Source: Dysgonamonadaceae bacterium (GTDB lineage: Bacteria > Bacteroidota > Bacteroidia > Bacteroidales > Azobacteroidaceae). Taken from it: a DNA stretch of 10,458 bases. Shown here piece by piece: positions 1 to 6,366 of this stretch. Below the pieces are notes generated by a model. That model was not told where the DNA came from. It did no database searches and saw nothing but the letters and a program-made list of their open reading frames with translations. The translations under genes were made by a program, and so were the position numbers. Where the stretch lies: contig JAIRSN010000014.1 in assembly GCA_031255425.1 (NCBI GenBank), positions 1-10,458 on the forward strand, written 5' to 3'. Positions within the stretch are counted from its first letter, which is position 1. The number at the start of each line of letters is the position of its first letter.

Positions 1-90
1 CTTATGATTGCCACATCGCAAACTACCGCCTCCCTGGCAAAATGCTACAAAGGAGAAATCCGCAAAATAGCATATCCGAATTTTGTGTAA
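1..90 (+). CDS. cas1: Cas1 C-terminal end (partial, enters from the left edge)
   Basis: Frame 1 is open from the first base to a TAA at 88-90 and encodes 29 residues, beginning LMIATSQTTASLAKCYKGEI and ending in YPNFV. A tail with a T-T-x-S-L-A-x-C motif and a short basic strand resembles the C-terminus of type II Cas1, the integrase that, with Cas2, inserts new spacers into CRISPR arrays. The strongest support is position: it ends 30 bases before a clear type II cas2 on the same strand, as in cas9-cas1-cas2 operons. The rest of the gene, including the catalytic residues, lies outside the window, so activity cannot be judged. Confidence 0.8.
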   Translation, partial: LMIATSQTTASLAKCYKGEIRKIAYPNFV

Positions 91-105
91 AAGACGGAGA
101 TTTGA

Positions 106-453
<348 letters not shown>

Positions 454-586
454 AAACGCAGATACGACTCTCTAATATACCGTAAGTAAAACCAATCCGG
501 TTTAGGATGCCAAAAGATTTGTGACTTTGCTCCGTTTCGATTTCCGGATACAAACCAAGGGGATTTTGCCGAAAAATGCAGATAGA

Positions 587-617
587 TTGATTGAATAAAA
601 AATAAATCGTATCTTTG
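587..617 (+). promoter_or_regulatory. Bacteroidota-type promoter downstream of cas2
   Basis: The -7 element TATCTTTG at 610-617 fits the consensus TAnnTTTG exactly. TTG at 587-589 lies 20 bases upstream and a second TTG at 591-593 lies 16 bases upstream, either of which could serve as the -33 element. Transcription would start near 623, immediately at a GTGAA/TTCAC hairpin (623-627 with 643-647). The function of the transcript is not known. Confidence 0.55.
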
Positions 618-663
618 TTTCTGTGAATCGAAAAAAAAATCTTTCACCGAAAAAAATTATACA

Positions 664-864
664 ATGGCACCTTATCCTGAGTCTATAAATGAAATAACCT
701 TTGAGAGGATTTGCTGCGGACGTCCTCATTTGCTTATCCGTTTTCTTACTGCCCTGATCCCTTTTGCGAGTGTATTGACTGCTTACCAACGCACGTCTTC
801 ACTCGGACAAATCCCTGTGTTCCCCGGTTTGCATCGTGTGAAATATTGGAACGAATTGAAATAA
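664..864 (+). CDS. Uncertain small ORF, 66 residues, unknown function
   Basis: An open frame of 66 codons starts about 40 bases after the predicted transcription start of the promoter at 587-617. The A/T-rich leader just before the ATG would suit translation in Bacteroidota, which use little Shine-Dalgarno pairing. The product begins MAPYPESINEITFERICCGR, has a hydrophobic middle (about residues 24-40, LLIRFLTALIPFASVL) and a basic end. I do not recognise a family. The hydrophobic stretch is too short and interrupted to call a membrane segment with confidence. The frame could equally be an accident inside a structured RNA, because stems can be drawn across its whole length. Its codon choice does not argue clearly either way. 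Confidence 0.27.
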   Translation: MAPYPESINEITFERICCGRPHLLIRFLTALIPFASVLTAYQRTSSLGQIPVFPGLHRVKYWNELK

Positions 865-921
865 TTTGAAGTTGAATGCAAAATAAATAGTGGGTTATTT
901 GTTTTAATTAAGAACACACAA

Positions 922-1617
922 ATGCTTGAACAAGAACTACAGTTGGAACGGGATTTGTTCTATTTTCTCAATGGAAGCGAATCTGTTTTTTGGGATTATT
1001 TTTTTTGGTTGTATTCTTATAAATGGACATGGATTCCTTTTTACCTGTGTTTCATTATTGTCTTCATATACAAAAAGAATTGGAAAGAAATCCTGTTGAT
1101 TCTTTTGTCGGTCACGTTGCTGGTTGCCTTGTGTGACCAAATATCGTCCGAATTTTTCAAACCCTTTTTCCGCCGTTTCCGGCCGACGCATCATTCCGAT
1201 TTCCGGGATCAGGTAGATATTGTATTGGATTACCGGGGAGGTTTGTACGGATTTATTTCCGGTCATGCCGCCAATGCTTTCGGATTTGCGTCTTTTACCA
1301 CGCTCGTTTTCCGGAACCGCCTTTTCACCGTAATGATATTGCTGTTTGCACTCCTCAACGGGTATTCCCGCATTTATTTAGGCGTACATTTTATCTCGGA
1401 TGTAGTCGCCGGAATGTTGACCGGAACATTGTTGGGGTATACCGTTTACCAATTATACAGTCTGAGCAGAAAGCAATTCCTTAAAACGGATAAAATGGAG
1501 TTGAAAAAGTCCATTTATTCCAAATCGGAAACCTATTCGCTTTGCCTGGCTTACGCCGTAAGTGTTTTGATATTACTGTTATTTAATAATCAATTAATTA
1601 AATTGTTTCACGAATAA
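922..1617 (+). CDS. PAP2-family membrane phosphatase
   Basis: This 231-residue integral membrane protein has the three-part phosphatase signature of the PAP2 superfamily. Motif 1 is K80-PFFRRF-R87-P88. Motif 2 is SGH at 113-115, with Ile in place of the usual preceding Pro. Motif 3 is S149-R150 with H156 and D160. Hydrophobic segments at about 28-50, 56-71, 135-147, 160-178 and 206-222 support a multi-pass protein with the active site at the outer face of the inner membrane. Family members remove phosphate from lipid pyrophosphates or phospholipids, such as undecaprenyl diphosphate, phosphatidylglycerol phosphate or lipid A (LpxE/LpxF). Bacteroidales have several paralogues, and the sequence alone does not choose the substrate. 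The length and the clustering of motifs are typical. No neighbour indicates a pathway. Confidence 0.94.
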   Translation: MLEQELQLERDLFYFLNGSESVFWDYFFWLYSYKWTWIPFYLCFIIVFIYKKNWKEILLILLSVTLLVALCDQISSEFFKPFFRRFRPTHHSDFRDQVDIVLDYRGGLYGFISGHAANAFGFASFTTLVFRNRLFTVMILLFALLNGYSRIYLGVHFISDVVAGMLTGTLLGYTVYQLYSLSRKQFLKTDKMELKKSIYSKSETYSLCLAYAVSVLILLLFNNQLIKLFHE

Positions 1618-1731
1618 TAATTTCGTAAACAGGAACATTTATTTCACAAAAAAATTGGAAAATGCAATATTTTTACCTAAGTTAGTAGCGCGAAATAATA
1701 ATTTTAGTAATAATTTATATAAAATAAGTCC

Positions 1732-2010
1732 ATGAAAACAATAACATTCAATGAGTTGCGTAGAATCAAAGACAAATTACCCGAAGGTAGCATCCGCCGG
1801 ATTGCCGCAGAGTTGGGACTTCCGGTAGAAACCGTAAGAAACTATTTCGGCGGGATGAATCAAAGTACAGGTAACGGGGGGGGTATTCATATCGAACCGG
1901 GACCGGACGGCGGCATTGTTATGTTGGACGATTCTACTATTCTTGAAAAAGCGCTTATCATTTTAGGTGAAACAACTCACAATATTTCAACGGTTTCGGC
2001 GAATGTTTAA
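1732..2010 (+). CDS. Small helix-turn-helix DNA-binding protein of a Bacteroidota type
   Basis: The product has 92 residues. Residues 18-41, including SIRRIAAELGLPVETVRNYF, read as a helix-turn-helix: a first helix, a Gly-containing turn, then a recognition helix with T34-V-R-N-Y. Residues 53-68 form a Gly/Pro-rich conserved block (IHIEPGPDGGIVMLDD), and the end is a short amphipathic helix. I know this arrangement from small conserved Bacteroidales proteins annotated only as DNA-binding, with no established target. The linker between the two parts is encoded partly by a run of eight G (1876-1883), where slippage would change the frame. A weak -7-like TATTTTTA lies at 1668-1675. The gene is followed by a long palindrome before the Usp gene, so the two may be separate transcripts. 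Confidence 0.85.
   Translation: MKTITFNELRRIKDKLPEGSIRRIAAELGLPVETVRNYFGGMNQSTGNGGGIHIEPGPDGGIVMLDDSTILEKALIILGETTHNISTVSANV
1876..1883 (+). repeat. G8 homopolymer inside the HTH gene
   Basis: Eight consecutive G lie at codons for N-G-G-G in the linker of the small HTH protein. Gain or loss of one G would shift the frame just after the DNA-binding part and remove the conserved IHIEPGPDGG block. Such tracts are known slippage sites; whether this one varies is not shown by a single sequence. Confidence 0.9.
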
Positions 2011-2016
2011 TGAACG

Positions 2017-2089
2017 TAAGGATTAAGAGCTAAGGAATCTTTGCCGCTTTTTAAGAGCGCGAAGGATCAGCGTAGCTCTTAATTTCTTA
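2017..2089. repeat. Long imperfect palindrome between the HTH and Usp genes
   Basis: ATTAAGAGCTA at 2022-2032 is perfectly inverted at 2073-2083 (11 bp). The stem extends outward after a small internal loop: TAAG at 2017-2020 pairs with CTTA at 2086-2089. The 40-base interior is itself paired. CGCTTTTTAAGAGCG (2045-2059) is a small hairpin, and ATCTTTGC before it pairs imperfectly with GCGAAGGAT after it. The whole could fold as one rod of about 70 bases. No clear U-tract follows, so it is a poor intrinsic terminator. It could be a dispersed palindromic element, an mRNA-stabilising structure or a weak attenuator ahead of the Usp gene. Confidence 0.8.
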
Positions 2090-2112
2090 AAGGAACTTCT
2101 AATTCCAAAATC

Positions 2113-3012
2113 ATGAATCCCCAAAAATGTTCCTCCGGAAAAATCCTTATTCCGGTTGATTTCTCCGATTATTCGATTCAGGCATGTGCGATAGGATTCA
2201 ATTATGCAAACGAAATCAACGCAGCCGTCGTTGTTATGCATGCGTTTTATACGCCGTTTTCCCCTCCTTCCCTCTCATTGGGCGACACATTTCCTTATCA
2301 GATAGCCAATGAGGAGGAAACAATCTCACTGCAAAGCGAAGCGAAAAAGGAGTTGAGCCGTTTTTCGGCGTTTATAAAGGAAAAGATAGCCGCGAAAGAA
2401 TGGCCGGATGTACCCTTCTCCACTATTTTCCGGAATGGCTTGGCGGAAGATGAAATTGCAACTTACAGCCAGGTCAATAAACCGAACCTTATCATTATGG
2501 GAACGCGGGGGAAAAATCAAAAAGATGTTGACCTGATCGGCAGTGTAACCGCAGAAGTGCTGGACCGGGTGAAGGAACCGCTGTTTGCCATCCCGGAAAA
2601 AACGCCTTTCTCCAGTTTTTCTGAAATCAGGCGGATTGCTTTCGGTACAAGTTTCGACCAAAAAGACCTGATAGCGGTGGACGCACTTTTCAAGATGTTT
2701 GAAAACTATTCGATCGAATATTATTTTTTTCATATCACTCAAAGGCATAGCGGCGACAGGTGGAACGAAATCAAATTGGCGGGTATCAAAGAATATTTTG
2801 CCAAAAAGTACCCGGATACACTTATCAAATACGATATGGTTGATGGAAATGATTTTGTTCTGAACATGGAAAAGTTTATCAGGGATAATAAAGTCGACGT
2901 TATTTCCCTCTCGACCTACAAGCGGAACGTTTTTGCCCGGTTGTTCAATCCGAGTATGGCGCGAAAAATGCTGTTTCATACGGATACGCCACTCTTGGCG
3001 CTCCGTTCCTGA
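2113..3012 (+). CDS. Universal stress protein, tandem two-domain form
   Basis: This 299-residue protein carries two UspA folds. Domain 1 (about 9-162) begins with KILIPVDFSDYS, the usual first strand and nucleotide-contacting Asp (residue 16). It ends in the ATP-binding motif G130-TR-G133-nine residues-G143-S144-V, followed by the strand EPLFAIP. Domain 2 (about 172-298) keeps the fold, with start RRIAFGTSFDQKD and end TDTPLLALRS. Its loop, STYKRNVFARLFNPSMARKM (267-286), lacks the G-x-x-G motif, so it probably does not bind ATP the same way. Tandem Usp proteins of about 280-300 residues are common in Bacteroidota and are thought to act as cytosolic nucleotide-dependent sensors or chaperones in stress. 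It is probably expressed alone, since it lies between a long palindrome and a repeat array. Confidence 0.93.
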   Translation: MNPQKCSSGKILIPVDFSDYSIQACAIGFNYANEINAAVVVMHAFYTPFSPPSLSLGDTFPYQIANEEETISLQSEAKKELSRFSAFIKEKIAAKEWPDVPFSTIFRNGLAEDEIATYSQVNKPNLIIMGTRGKNQKDVDLIGSVTAEVLDRVKEPLFAIPEKTPFSSFSEIRRIAFGTSFDQKDLIAVDALFKMFENYSIEYYFFHITQRHSGDRWNEIKLAGIKEYFAKKYPDTLIKYDMVDGNDFVLNMEKFIRDNKVDVISLSTYKRNVFARLFNPSMARKMLFHTDTPLLALRS

Positions 3013-3058
3013 GATATTTCTGTTTAGCGGCGCAGCTTCTTTTATTTTTTACTTTCCA

Positions 3059-3505
3059 ATATAATTGCGAAAACGTGAATCTGTCGGTTTTTGTTTTTTC
3101 GCATCCTGCGAAGAAGTAAATCCGTCTATTTTTGGTTTTTCGCGGAAGTGCGAAAACCTGAATCTGTTAATTTATGTTTTTCTCGAACTGCGAAAACTTG
3201 AAAACTTCTCCGGGACGCTTTCGCGGAAGTGCGAAAACGCAAATCTGTTAATTTTTATTTTTTCGCGGAAGTGCGAAAACCTGAAAATGTTAATTTTTGT
3301 TTTTCGCGGAGCTGCGAAAACGAAAAAACATTTGCAGCGGGTTTTCGCGAAACTGCGAAAGTGTAAAAACTTCTGCGGCGGGTTTTCGCGAAACTGCGAA
3401 AGCGTGAAAAGTTCTGCGGCGGGTTTTCGCGCCCCGCGAAAGCGTGAAAAAGTTCTGCGGGACGTTTTCTCCAACTTGCGCTTTTGTAAAAAAAATAATT
3501 CCACC
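3059..3505. repeat. Tandem array of ten ~41-bp units, each with a TTTTCGC/GCGAAAA dyad
   Basis: The stretch between the Usp gene and the PLP-enzyme gene repeats with a period of 41 bases. The CGC (or its variant) that opens each dyad lies at 3100, 3141, 3182, 3222, 3264, 3305, 3346, 3387, 3428 and 3469, giving steps of 41, 41, 40, 42, 41, 41, 41, 41 and 41. A right half-unit is visible around 3067. Each unit has TTTTCGC, a 4-6 base loop, then GCGAAAA. The arms are kept while the loops differ (GGAAGT, GGAGCT, GAAACT, ATCCT, CCC-type). Two spacer types are interleaved: an A/T-rich one ending in CTGTTAATTTTTG (units at 3141, 3222, 3264) and a G/C-rich one ending in CTTCTGCGGCGGG or similar (3182, 3305-3428). 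The first and last units are degenerate. Open frames across it on both strands are by-products, because 41 is not a multiple of three. Confidence 0.95.
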
Positions 3506-3569
3506 TGTTATCTAAATGGTAATTCTTTTGATTTATTTGGTGGCACAGTCACTTTTACATTTTTATTTG

Positions 3570-3577
3570 TACTTTTG
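3570..3577 (+). promoter_or_regulatory. -7 element for the PLP-enzyme gene
   Basis: TACTTTTG fits TAnnTTTG exactly and lies 24 bases before the ATG at 3601, so transcription would begin near 3584 with a leader of under 20 bases. No good -33 TTTG is at the normal distance. The nearest TTTG (3536-3539) is 30 bases upstream, and a T-run at 3553-3556 is 13 bases upstream. The promoter lies about 70 bases after the 41-bp repeat array. Confidence 0.5.
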
Positions 3578-3600
3578 TACCTTATTTAAATAAAGAAAGC

Positions 3601-4848
3601 ATGAAAAAAGAGAAAAAAGACATTTCAACATTGATATTAAATCAACGTTTTTTGAGAGAAGACACACACGGTTCCATTTCGATGCCGGTTTATTCGGGCG
3701 CCGCCTTCGAGTTTGCCTCCGCCGAAGAGATGGAAAGCGCTTTCCTGGGGAAATCAGGCAGGCATACCTATTCCCGGATTTCCAACCCAACGGTGGAAGC
3801 ATTCGAAAGCCGGATCCGGCAAGTCAGCGGAGCCGCTCACGTCCTCGCCGTTTCGTCGGGAATGGCAGCCATTTCCAACGTCTTCCTGACGATTGCGTAC
3901 GCCGGCTCCAACATTGTGACGTCGACCCACCTGTTTGGAAACACCTTTTCCCTGTTTCTCGTTACCCTGAAGGCCTTCGGCGTGGAAGTCCGGTTTTGCA
4001 ACCTGTTGGACAGTAACGACGTCGCAAAAAACATCGACGATAAAACCTGCGCCGTTTTTACCGAAATCATCACCAACCCGCACATGGAAGTCGCCGACCT
4101 GAAGGCACTGGCGGAGACGGCTCACAGCCGGAATGTCCCCCTGGTGGTCGATTCGACCATCGTTCCCTGGCCGGCATTTGAAGCCCGGAAGTTCGGCGTC
4201 GACCTGGAAGTGGTATCCAGCACGAAGTACCTGTCGGGAGGAGCAACCAGCATCGGCGGGCTGGTGATCGACTACCAGACTTTCGACTGGTCTCACTCGC
4301 CGCGGCTGAATACCCTGGCTCAAACGGCAGGGGAGAAGGCATTTACGGTGAAAATCCGCACGGAAGTATCGCGGAACCTGGGCGCTTACATGTCGCCTCA
4401 GACCGCTTCCTTGCAGAGCCTGGGTCTGGAAACACTGAGCCTGCGTTTCCAAAGAGCTTCGCAATCCTGCAAGGAGTTAGCCGCCTATCTTCAGACGCTT
4501 CCCGGAATAGTATCCGTTCAATATACGGGACTGCCGGACAATCCGTTCTATAAAATCAGTTGTGAACAATTCGGCGAATATCCCGGAGCGATGCTTACGT
4601 TCAACCTGTCGAGCCAAGCCGCCTGTTACGCTTTTATCAACCGGCTGAAAGTGATTCGCAGGGCAACCAACCTGTTTGACAACAAATCGCTTATCATTCA
4701 TCCTTTGTCGACCATTTACGGTCCGTTGAGCGACGAGTATAAAAAGATGGTAGACGTTCCGGCGAACATGTTGCGCCTTTCGGTGGGATTGGAAAATGTC
4801 GAAGACTTGAAAGCGGATCTGTTGCAGGCATTTTTACCGAAGCCGTAA
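3601..4848 (+). CDS. Cys/Met metabolism PLP-dependent enzyme (O-acetylhomoserine sulfhydrylase / gamma-synthase type)
   Basis: The 415-residue protein belongs to the Cys/Met_Meta_PP family of fold-type I PLP enzymes. Visible signatures in order are YSRISNPT at 57-64 (cofactor phosphate contact from the neighbouring subunit), SSGMAAI at 85-91 (phosphate binding), D184 in VVDST (pyridine nitrogen), STKYLSGGATSIGG at 207-220 with K209 as the Schiff-base lysine, and LRLSVGLE at 391-398 with R392 for the substrate carboxylate. Family members add sulfide or cysteine to O-acyl-homoserine (MetY, MetB), or cleave cystathionine or methionine. The length, the T-S-I-G-G segment and the C-terminal RLSVG-E favour the O-acetylhomoserine sulfhydrylase side. 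However, the lysine loop differs from the usual MetY form G-G-H-G-T, so the exact reaction is uncertain. Its last 15 bases overlap the end of the convergent LysM gene. Confidence 0.92.
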   Translation: MKKEKKDISTLILNQRFLREDTHGSISMPVYSGAAFEFASAEEMESAFLGKSGRHTYSRISNPTVEAFESRIRQVSGAAHVLAVSSGMAAISNVFLTIAYAGSNIVTSTHLFGNTFSLFLVTLKAFGVEVRFCNLLDSNDVAKNIDDKTCAVFTEIITNPHMEVADLKALAETAHSRNVPLVVDSTIVPWPAFEARKFGVDLEVVSSTKYLSGGATSIGGLVIDYQTFDWSHSPRLNTLAQTAGEKAFTVKIRTEVSRNLGAYMSPQTASLQSLGLETLSLRFQRASQSCKELAAYLQTLPGIVSVQYTGLPDNPFYKISCEQFGEYPGAMLTFNLSSQAACYAFINRLKVIRRATNLFDNKSLIIHPLSTIYGPLSDEYKKMVDVPANMLRLSVGLENVEDLKADLLQAFLPKP

Positions 4849-5721
4849 CACATCGCCTTCTACCGGCACATAATCAGCGTCTTTCTTATTCAGTTTGTAC
4901 AAAGATTTTACCCGCATGCCATACTTCTGCGCTATTTTGTGCATGGATTCGCCTATTTGGACTTCGTGCTGCGAATAAGGCTTTTGCGCTTTCTTGTGTT
5001 TCTTCTCCAGGAAAACGATGTCTCCTTCAAACAGCGGGAAATTTTTGGGCACTTCATTGTACCGGATTAGTTTTTTCACTTTGATTCCCATGTCCCCGGC
5101 GATTTTCTCGTAGCTGTCGTCCTTTCCGGCAATCACATAGATCAATCCGTAATCGGTGTAAGGCGTCCGGTTGAAAGGGATGGGATTGCTTTTCCGGGCA
5201 TACCGCCTGGTTTTTGTATCCAATTTGTAGAGTTCGTAGGTTTCGATTATCTGAATCAGCTTGTTGGCATAAGCCTTGTCGGTGGCATAACCGCTCTTTT
5301 GCAAACCGCGCGCCCACGCCCTGTAATCCCTGCTATCCAACGAAAACAGGTGGGCGTAACGTTGCCTTTCCGTCAGAAAGCGGGAATGATCTTCGTACGA
5401 CTCGGCGGCGCTTTTGTATTTCCGGAAACAATCGTTCGGGCCGTCGTCTTTTTGGTAAATCCGCCCGCCTTTCCACCCCGCCTGGCATTTGATTCCGAAA
5501 TGATTGTTCGAGGCCCGGACCATATAGCTCCTTCCCGCCCCGCTTTCCAGTATCCCCTGCGACAGGGTGATGCTGGCAGGGATTTTATACCGGTTCATCT
5601 GGTCAACGGCAAGGTCACTGTATTTATGAATATACTCCCGGTAAGATTGGATTTGCTTTTGTGCCTGCATCGTGAAGGCCGGGAAAAGACAGAACAGCAG
5701 GAAATAGCGACAGGTTTTCAT
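4834..5721 (-). CDS. Secreted glucosaminidase (GH73-type) with two C-terminal LysM domains
   Basis: From the ATG at 5721 the product has 295 residues and starts with a signal peptide (MKTCRYFLLFCLFPAFTMQA, cleavage likely before QKQ). A longer reading from a TTG at 5754 would put 11 polar residues in front of it and is less likely. Residues about 30-165 form the mannosyl-glycoprotein endo-beta-N-acetylglucosaminidase-like lysozyme domain: ITLSQGILESGAG with the probable catalytic E59, then NNHFGIKC, FRKYKSAAESYEDHSRFL and the GLQKSGYATD block. Two LysM modules follow at about 194-238 and 252-294, which bind peptidoglycan. The protein should act in the periplasm or at the outer membrane and cut glycan strands during wall growth or separation. 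It is convergent with the PLP-enzyme gene (15-base overlap of coding ends) and divergent from cdd, with only 47 bases between the starts. Confidence 0.93.
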   Translation of the reverse strand: MKTCRYFLLFCLFPAFTMQAQKQIQSYREYIHKYSDLAVDQMNRYKIPASITLSQGILESGAGRSYMVRASNNHFGIKCQAGWKGGRIYQKDDGPNDCFRKYKSAAESYEDHSRFLTERQRYAHLFSLDSRDYRAWARGLQKSGYATDKAYANKLIQIIETYELYKLDTKTRRYARKSNPIPFNRTPYTDYGLIYVIAGKDDSYEKIAGDMGIKVKKLIRYNEVPKNFPLFEGDIVFLEKKHKKAQKPYSQHEVQIGESMHKIAQKYGMRVKSLYKLNKKDADYVPVEGDVLRLR

Positions 5722-5738
5722 ATTTGGAAAAAATAAAT

Positions 5739-5746
5739 TACATTTG
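5739..5746 (+). promoter_or_regulatory. -7 element for cdd
   Basis: TACATTTG matches TAnnTTTG and lies 22 bases before the cdd ATG at 5769, giving a leader of about 15 bases. A GTTT at 5714-5717 is 21 bases upstream and could act as a weak -33 element; it lies inside the start of the divergent LysM gene. Confidence 0.5.
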
Positions 5747-5768
5747 CTCATCAATCAAAAATATTGCC

Positions 5769-6254
5769 ATGAAAAGTCTGAATATTTCTACAAAGATAGG
5801 TGTTTATACTTACAAAGAGTTAGATCAAAGTGAAAAAAAATTAATAGATGCGGCAAAGGCGGCGGCGTTGCATGCGTATGCCCCTTATTCCCGGTTTCAT
5901 GTCGGTTCGGCGGTTTTGTTGGCGAATGAAGCGATTGTTTCGGGGAATAACCAGGAGAATGCCGCCTATCCCTCCGGCTTATGCGCCGAACGCACCGCGT
6001 TGTTCTATGCCAATGCACGCTATCCGGAGGAAGCCGTCGTCGCGCTTGCCGTTGCCGCCTATACGGACGGCGACTTTACGGAAGAACCGGTCCCACCCTG
6101 TGGCGCTTGCCGCCAGGTGATACTGGAAGCGCAAAACCGCTACAAACAGCCGGTTTGCATCCTCCTTTACGGAAAGAAATCCGTTTACCGGATTGAAAAA
6201 ATCAGCGATTTACTGCCGCTTTCGTTCGATGCGGCAAGCATGGGCTCCGAATGA
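5769..6254 (+). CDS. cdd: Cytidine deaminase
   Basis: From the ATG at 5769 the product is 161 residues, the expected size for the homotetrameric cytidine deaminase of Bacteroidales. An upstream ATG at 5724 would add 15 residues overlapping the predicted promoter and is rejected. The enzyme converts cytidine and deoxycytidine to uridine and deoxyuridine in pyrimidine salvage. Substrate- and metal-binding motifs are all present: YAPYSRFHVGSA at 37-48, G-N-N-Q-E-N at 59-64 for ribose contacts, C72-A-E74 (zinc ligand and proton-shuttling Glu), and P110-C111-G-A-C114-R-Q for the other two zinc cysteines. Three cysteine ligands define the small tetrameric class rather than the His-containing dimeric class. 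A terminator-like hairpin follows at 6300. Confidence 0.97.
   Translation: MKSLNISTKIGVYTYKELDQSEKKLIDAAKAAALHAYAPYSRFHVGSAVLLANEAIVSGNNQENAAYPSGLCAERTALFYANARYPEEAVVALAVAAYTDGDFTEEPVPPCGACRQVILEAQNRYKQPVCILLYGKKSVYRIEKISDLLPLSFDAASMGSE
5791..5798 (-). promoter_or_regulatory. Possible -7 element for the LysM gene, inside cdd
   Basis: On the minus strand, TATCTTTG (5798 down to 5791) matches TAnnTTTG. It would start a transcript near 5784 with a leader of about 60 bases to the ATG at 5721. A TTTG at 5816-5813 is only 14 bases upstream, shorter than usual. The 8-base match lies within the cdd coding sequence and may be chance. Confidence 0.28.
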
Positions 6255-6299
6255 TTTTTCCGGGGCATTACCGTTTGTATTCATCTAAAATAAATAAGG

Positions 6300-6336
6300 A
6301 ATCGTAAAGTGTTTTGCGATTTTTTATTTATTTTTG
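6300..6336 (+). terminator. Intrinsic terminator after cdd
   Basis: AATCGTAAA at 6300-6308 pairs with TTTTGCGATT at 6313-6321 as a 9-bp stem with one G-U pair and a GTGT loop. It is followed by a T-rich run to 6336. The stem is A/T-rich but the shape is standard. It separates cdd from the nfnA-nfnB-apgM operon. Confidence 0.7.
6329..6336 (+). promoter_or_regulatory. -7 element for the nfnA-nfnB-apgM operon, within the terminator U-tract
   Basis: TATTTTTG fits TAnnTTTG and lies 30 bases before the ATG at 6367, so transcription would start near 6343. The only TTTG upstream (6313-6316, in the terminator's 3' arm) is 12 bases away, so the -33 element is weak or atypical. Confidence 0.45.
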
Positions 6337-6366
6337 CCGTCATATTATAATTGAACAGGAAAGTAA

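Larger units (their letters stand above)
454..921. other. Intergenic region downstream of cas2; no CRISPR array, possible small transcript
   Basis: I searched this 468-base stretch for directly repeated units of 30-50 bases and saw none, so it is not a CRISPR array. It has a 5-bp hairpin (489-493 with 499-503) without a U-tract, a Bacteroidota-type promoter at 587-617, and an open frame at 664-864. A transcript starting near 623 could form stems 707-713/808-814 (GGATTTG with CAAATCC), 718-723/793-798 and 727-733/766-772, which together would make a long rod. Stems of this length can arise by chance in 200 bases. The strand content could be a small protein gene, a rod-shaped regulatory RNA, or a tracrRNA; I cannot decide between them. 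An A/T-only stem at 881-900 could end the transcript but is weak. Confidence 0.4.

Noticed and set aside
489..503. Hairpin AAACC/GGTTT after cas2 as a terminator
   Set aside because: The stem is only 5 bp and no T-run follows it.
585..630. A single leftover CRISPR repeat around TATCTTTG
   Set aside because: Some type II-C repeats of Bacteroidota contain a similar GTATCTTTG promoter segment, but the flanks do not match a repeat and there is no second copy in the window.
3065..3589. A 174-codon plus-strand frame and a 110-codon minus-strand frame across the 41-bp array
   Set aside because: The peptides are only translations of the DNA repeat in shifting frames (a 41-base period is not a multiple of three), and both strands are open for the same reason. 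No start region or family supports them.
5722..5754. N-terminal extension of the LysM protein from a TTG start
   Set aside because: It would place polar residues before a clear signal peptide that begins at the ATG at 5721.
5724..5768. Longer cytidine deaminase from the ATG at 5724
   Set aside because: The extra 15 residues are not typical of the family and overlap the likely promoter at 5739-5746 and the divergent start.
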